From an uncultured Acidimicrobium sp. (GTDB taxonomy: Bacteria; Actinomycetota; Acidimicrobiia; Acidimicrobiales; Ilumatobacteraceae), in the NCBI GenBank assembly GCA_903895515.1, contig CAITUB010000179.1:1-6391 (forward strand): a DNA stretch of 6,391 nucleotides, given 5' to 3'. The translations under genes were made by a program, and so were the position numbers. The notes under the pieces are model-generated. The model was not told the origin of the DNA, ran no database searches, and saw only the letters and a list, made by a program, of their open reading frames with translations. Positions 5,253 through 6,391 of this stretch are shown piece by piece. The first letter of the stretch is position 1. Each line of letters opens with the position of its first letter.

Positions 5253-6391
5253 TTCGATAACGCGCGACCCACAATCAACATCACTTTCGATCCAGGGTTT
5301 ACCTGCGTGTCGGGTTGCAAACTTTGTGAGATAACCAAGCCGTCGTTTTCGTCTCCGGCTGGCACATTTTGATAGCGAACTTCCCACACCAAACCTGCTG
5401 CATTTAGCGCTGATTTTGCAGAGGCTTCAGATTGTCCTGCAACATCGGGAACTGTGGATTGATTACCACCACCAGAAATAACGAGTGTGAGGTTGCTGCC
5501 AGCTGCAACTGTTGTGCCAATTGCTGGGTCGGTGCGAATGACGCGCCCCTTGGCAATGGTGGAACTGGTTTCTTCGGCAAGAGTGACGTTTAGCAAAAAC
5601 GGCGCACCAACGAGTACTTGTTGTGCAGCCTCTGATGTCTGACCTTCAACGTTAGGAATGGCTACCTCTGGCCCGCCTTTGGAAACCACCACTCGAATGG
5701 CGGTTCCTGCTGGAAGCATCACGGTTGCAGCTGGGTCTTGAGAAATGATTTGACCGGCCGGCGTGGTGGGGTCAACACGTTCTTCAGCAATTTCAATGGT
5801 TAAACCAACGGCTGCAGCTTCACTCACGGCTGCGTCGTACAGCAATCCTTGAATTGGGGGCACCATGATCGTTCCAGTGCGTGGTGCAAACGTAAGTGTC
5901 ACCGAGTCACCAGCGTGAAAAGTTTCCCCTGCAGCTGGGCTTTGGTCATACACCACACCCGGTGCGACGCCATCTTTAGGAAGCTCGTTTGGCACAACGG
6001 TTAGACCAAGTGCAGCAAGTTGTTCCTGGGCTGCATCAATGGACATGTTCACCACCGATGGAAGAGTTGCGTCGCTTCCTCCACCAATGAAGCGAACAGC
6101 GAACACAAGGATGGCTAGTAAAGCAATTGCCACCACTGCGCCACCAAACACCATGGTCGCAGGCTTCTTCGCGTCAATCATGTCGAGGCTGTCCTCGTAT
6201 GGCGGCAACACAACTACGGGAATTTCTGCGGTGTCTGACAGATTCGTTGTGGCGACAACGCCTCGGGCATCGGTGAGTGCGAGTGTTTCCACACCATCAA
6301 GAATGCGGCGAACATCTTCACGCACCAGCATGGCGTTTTCGTAACGACGCTGTTCATTTTTCGCCATGCATTTGGCGACCACGGATTCGAA
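5249..6391 (-). CDS. pknB: PASTA-domain Ser/Thr protein kinase, C-terminal part (PknB type), cut by the window edge
   Basis: The frame is open to the right edge and enters at the end of the kinase domain: FESVVAKCMAKNEQRRYENAMLVREDVRRIL is the typical last helix block of bacterial Hanks kinases. Using numbering from the GTG at 6382, a Thr/Pro-rich juxtamembrane linker spans about 31-75, with Thr and Ser candidates for autophosphorylation. One membrane helix follows at about 77-99. Then come four extracellular PASTA repeats at about 106-167, 172-236, 239-303 and 309-373, each opening with a (V/L)P.(V/I).G/N motif and ending in a beta strand. PknB-type kinases sense muropeptides or lipid II through these repeats and control growth and division. 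The catalytic residues are outside the window. The GTG at 6382 is internal and not a real start. Position next to trpG and crgA supports the pknB orthologue over other PASTA kinases. Confidence 0.93.
   Translation of the reverse strand, partial: FESVVAKCMAKNEQRRYENAMLVREDVRRILDGVETLALTDARGVVATTNLSDTAEIPVVVLPPYEDSLDMIDAKKPATMVFGGAVVAIALLAILVFAVRFIGGGSDATLPSVVNMSIDAAQEQLAALGLTVVPNELPKDGVAPGVVYDQSPAAGETFHAGDSVTLTFAPRTGTIMVPPIQGLLYDAAVSEAAAVGLTIEIAEERVDPTTPAGQIISQDPAATVMLPAGTAIRVVVSKGGPEVAIPNVEGQTSEAAQQVLVGAPFLLNVTLAEETSSTIAKGRVIRTDPAIGTTVAAGSNLTLVISGGGNQSTVPDVAGQSEASAKSALNAAGLVWEVRYQNVPAGDENDGLVISQSLQPDTQVNPGSKVMLIVGRALSN

Noticed and set aside
6039..6344. Plus-strand frame of 101 residues opposite the kinase linker and membrane helix
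   Set aside because: It is a Ser/Thr/Ala-rich shadow of the kinase linker and membrane-helix coding sequence.

Overview
The window looks like a compact chromosomal segment from an actinobacterium. The strongest evidence is the crgA (minus) - trpG/pabA (plus) - pknB (minus) cluster at the right end, which has the same order and orientation as the Mycobacterium cell-division and signalling locus (Rv0011c, Rv0013, Rv0014c, from memory). A PRC-barrel/MgtE_N/CBS protein next to a DUF1003 protein on the left is also an actinobacterial pairing. By eye the base composition is balanced, not extremely GC-rich, and intergenic gaps are very short. An uncultured aquatic Acidimicrobiia-type lineage would fit, but that is inference; the phylum is much safer than the class.

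Layout. At 5-871 (+) there is a complete or nearly complete alpha/beta hydrolase. Its 3' end overlaps that of a convergent two-gene minus-strand operon: a soluble MgtE-like protein (1304-2527) followed, with an ATGA overlap, by a DUF1003 membrane protein (828-1307). A divergent gap of about 100 bp leads to tRNA-Ala(TGC) with an encoded CCA (2629-2705). A short leader with two adjacent hairpins and a plausible promoter follows, then a thiolase (2814-3980) and, 14 bp later, a small one-helix membrane protein with a zinc-ribbon-like tail (3995-4252). crgA converges on it with a 3-bp gap. From a 64-bp divergent spacer, trpG/pabA runs rightward and meets the end of a PASTA-domain Ser/Thr kinase in a shared TTAA, which supplies a stop codon to both genes. 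The kinase is cut by the right window edge; only the end of its catalytic domain, its membrane anchor and four PASTA repeats are present.

How the genes fit together. The right end joins peptidoglycan-sensing kinase signalling (PknB) and division control (CrgA) with the glutaminase for anthranilate and/or p-aminobenzoate synthesis. The middle is a thiolase of beta-oxidation or steroid/fatty-acid breakdown. The left is a putative Mg2+-responsive cytoplasmic protein translationally coupled to an inner-membrane protein of unknown role. No mobile element, CRISPR array, rRNA or phage gene was seen, and the region reads as core chromosome. The poorly understood parts most worth following are the MgtE-like/DUF1003 pair, the small TM-zinc-ribbon protein, the His-rich N-terminus of CrgA and the hairpin-promoter arrangement before the thiolase.
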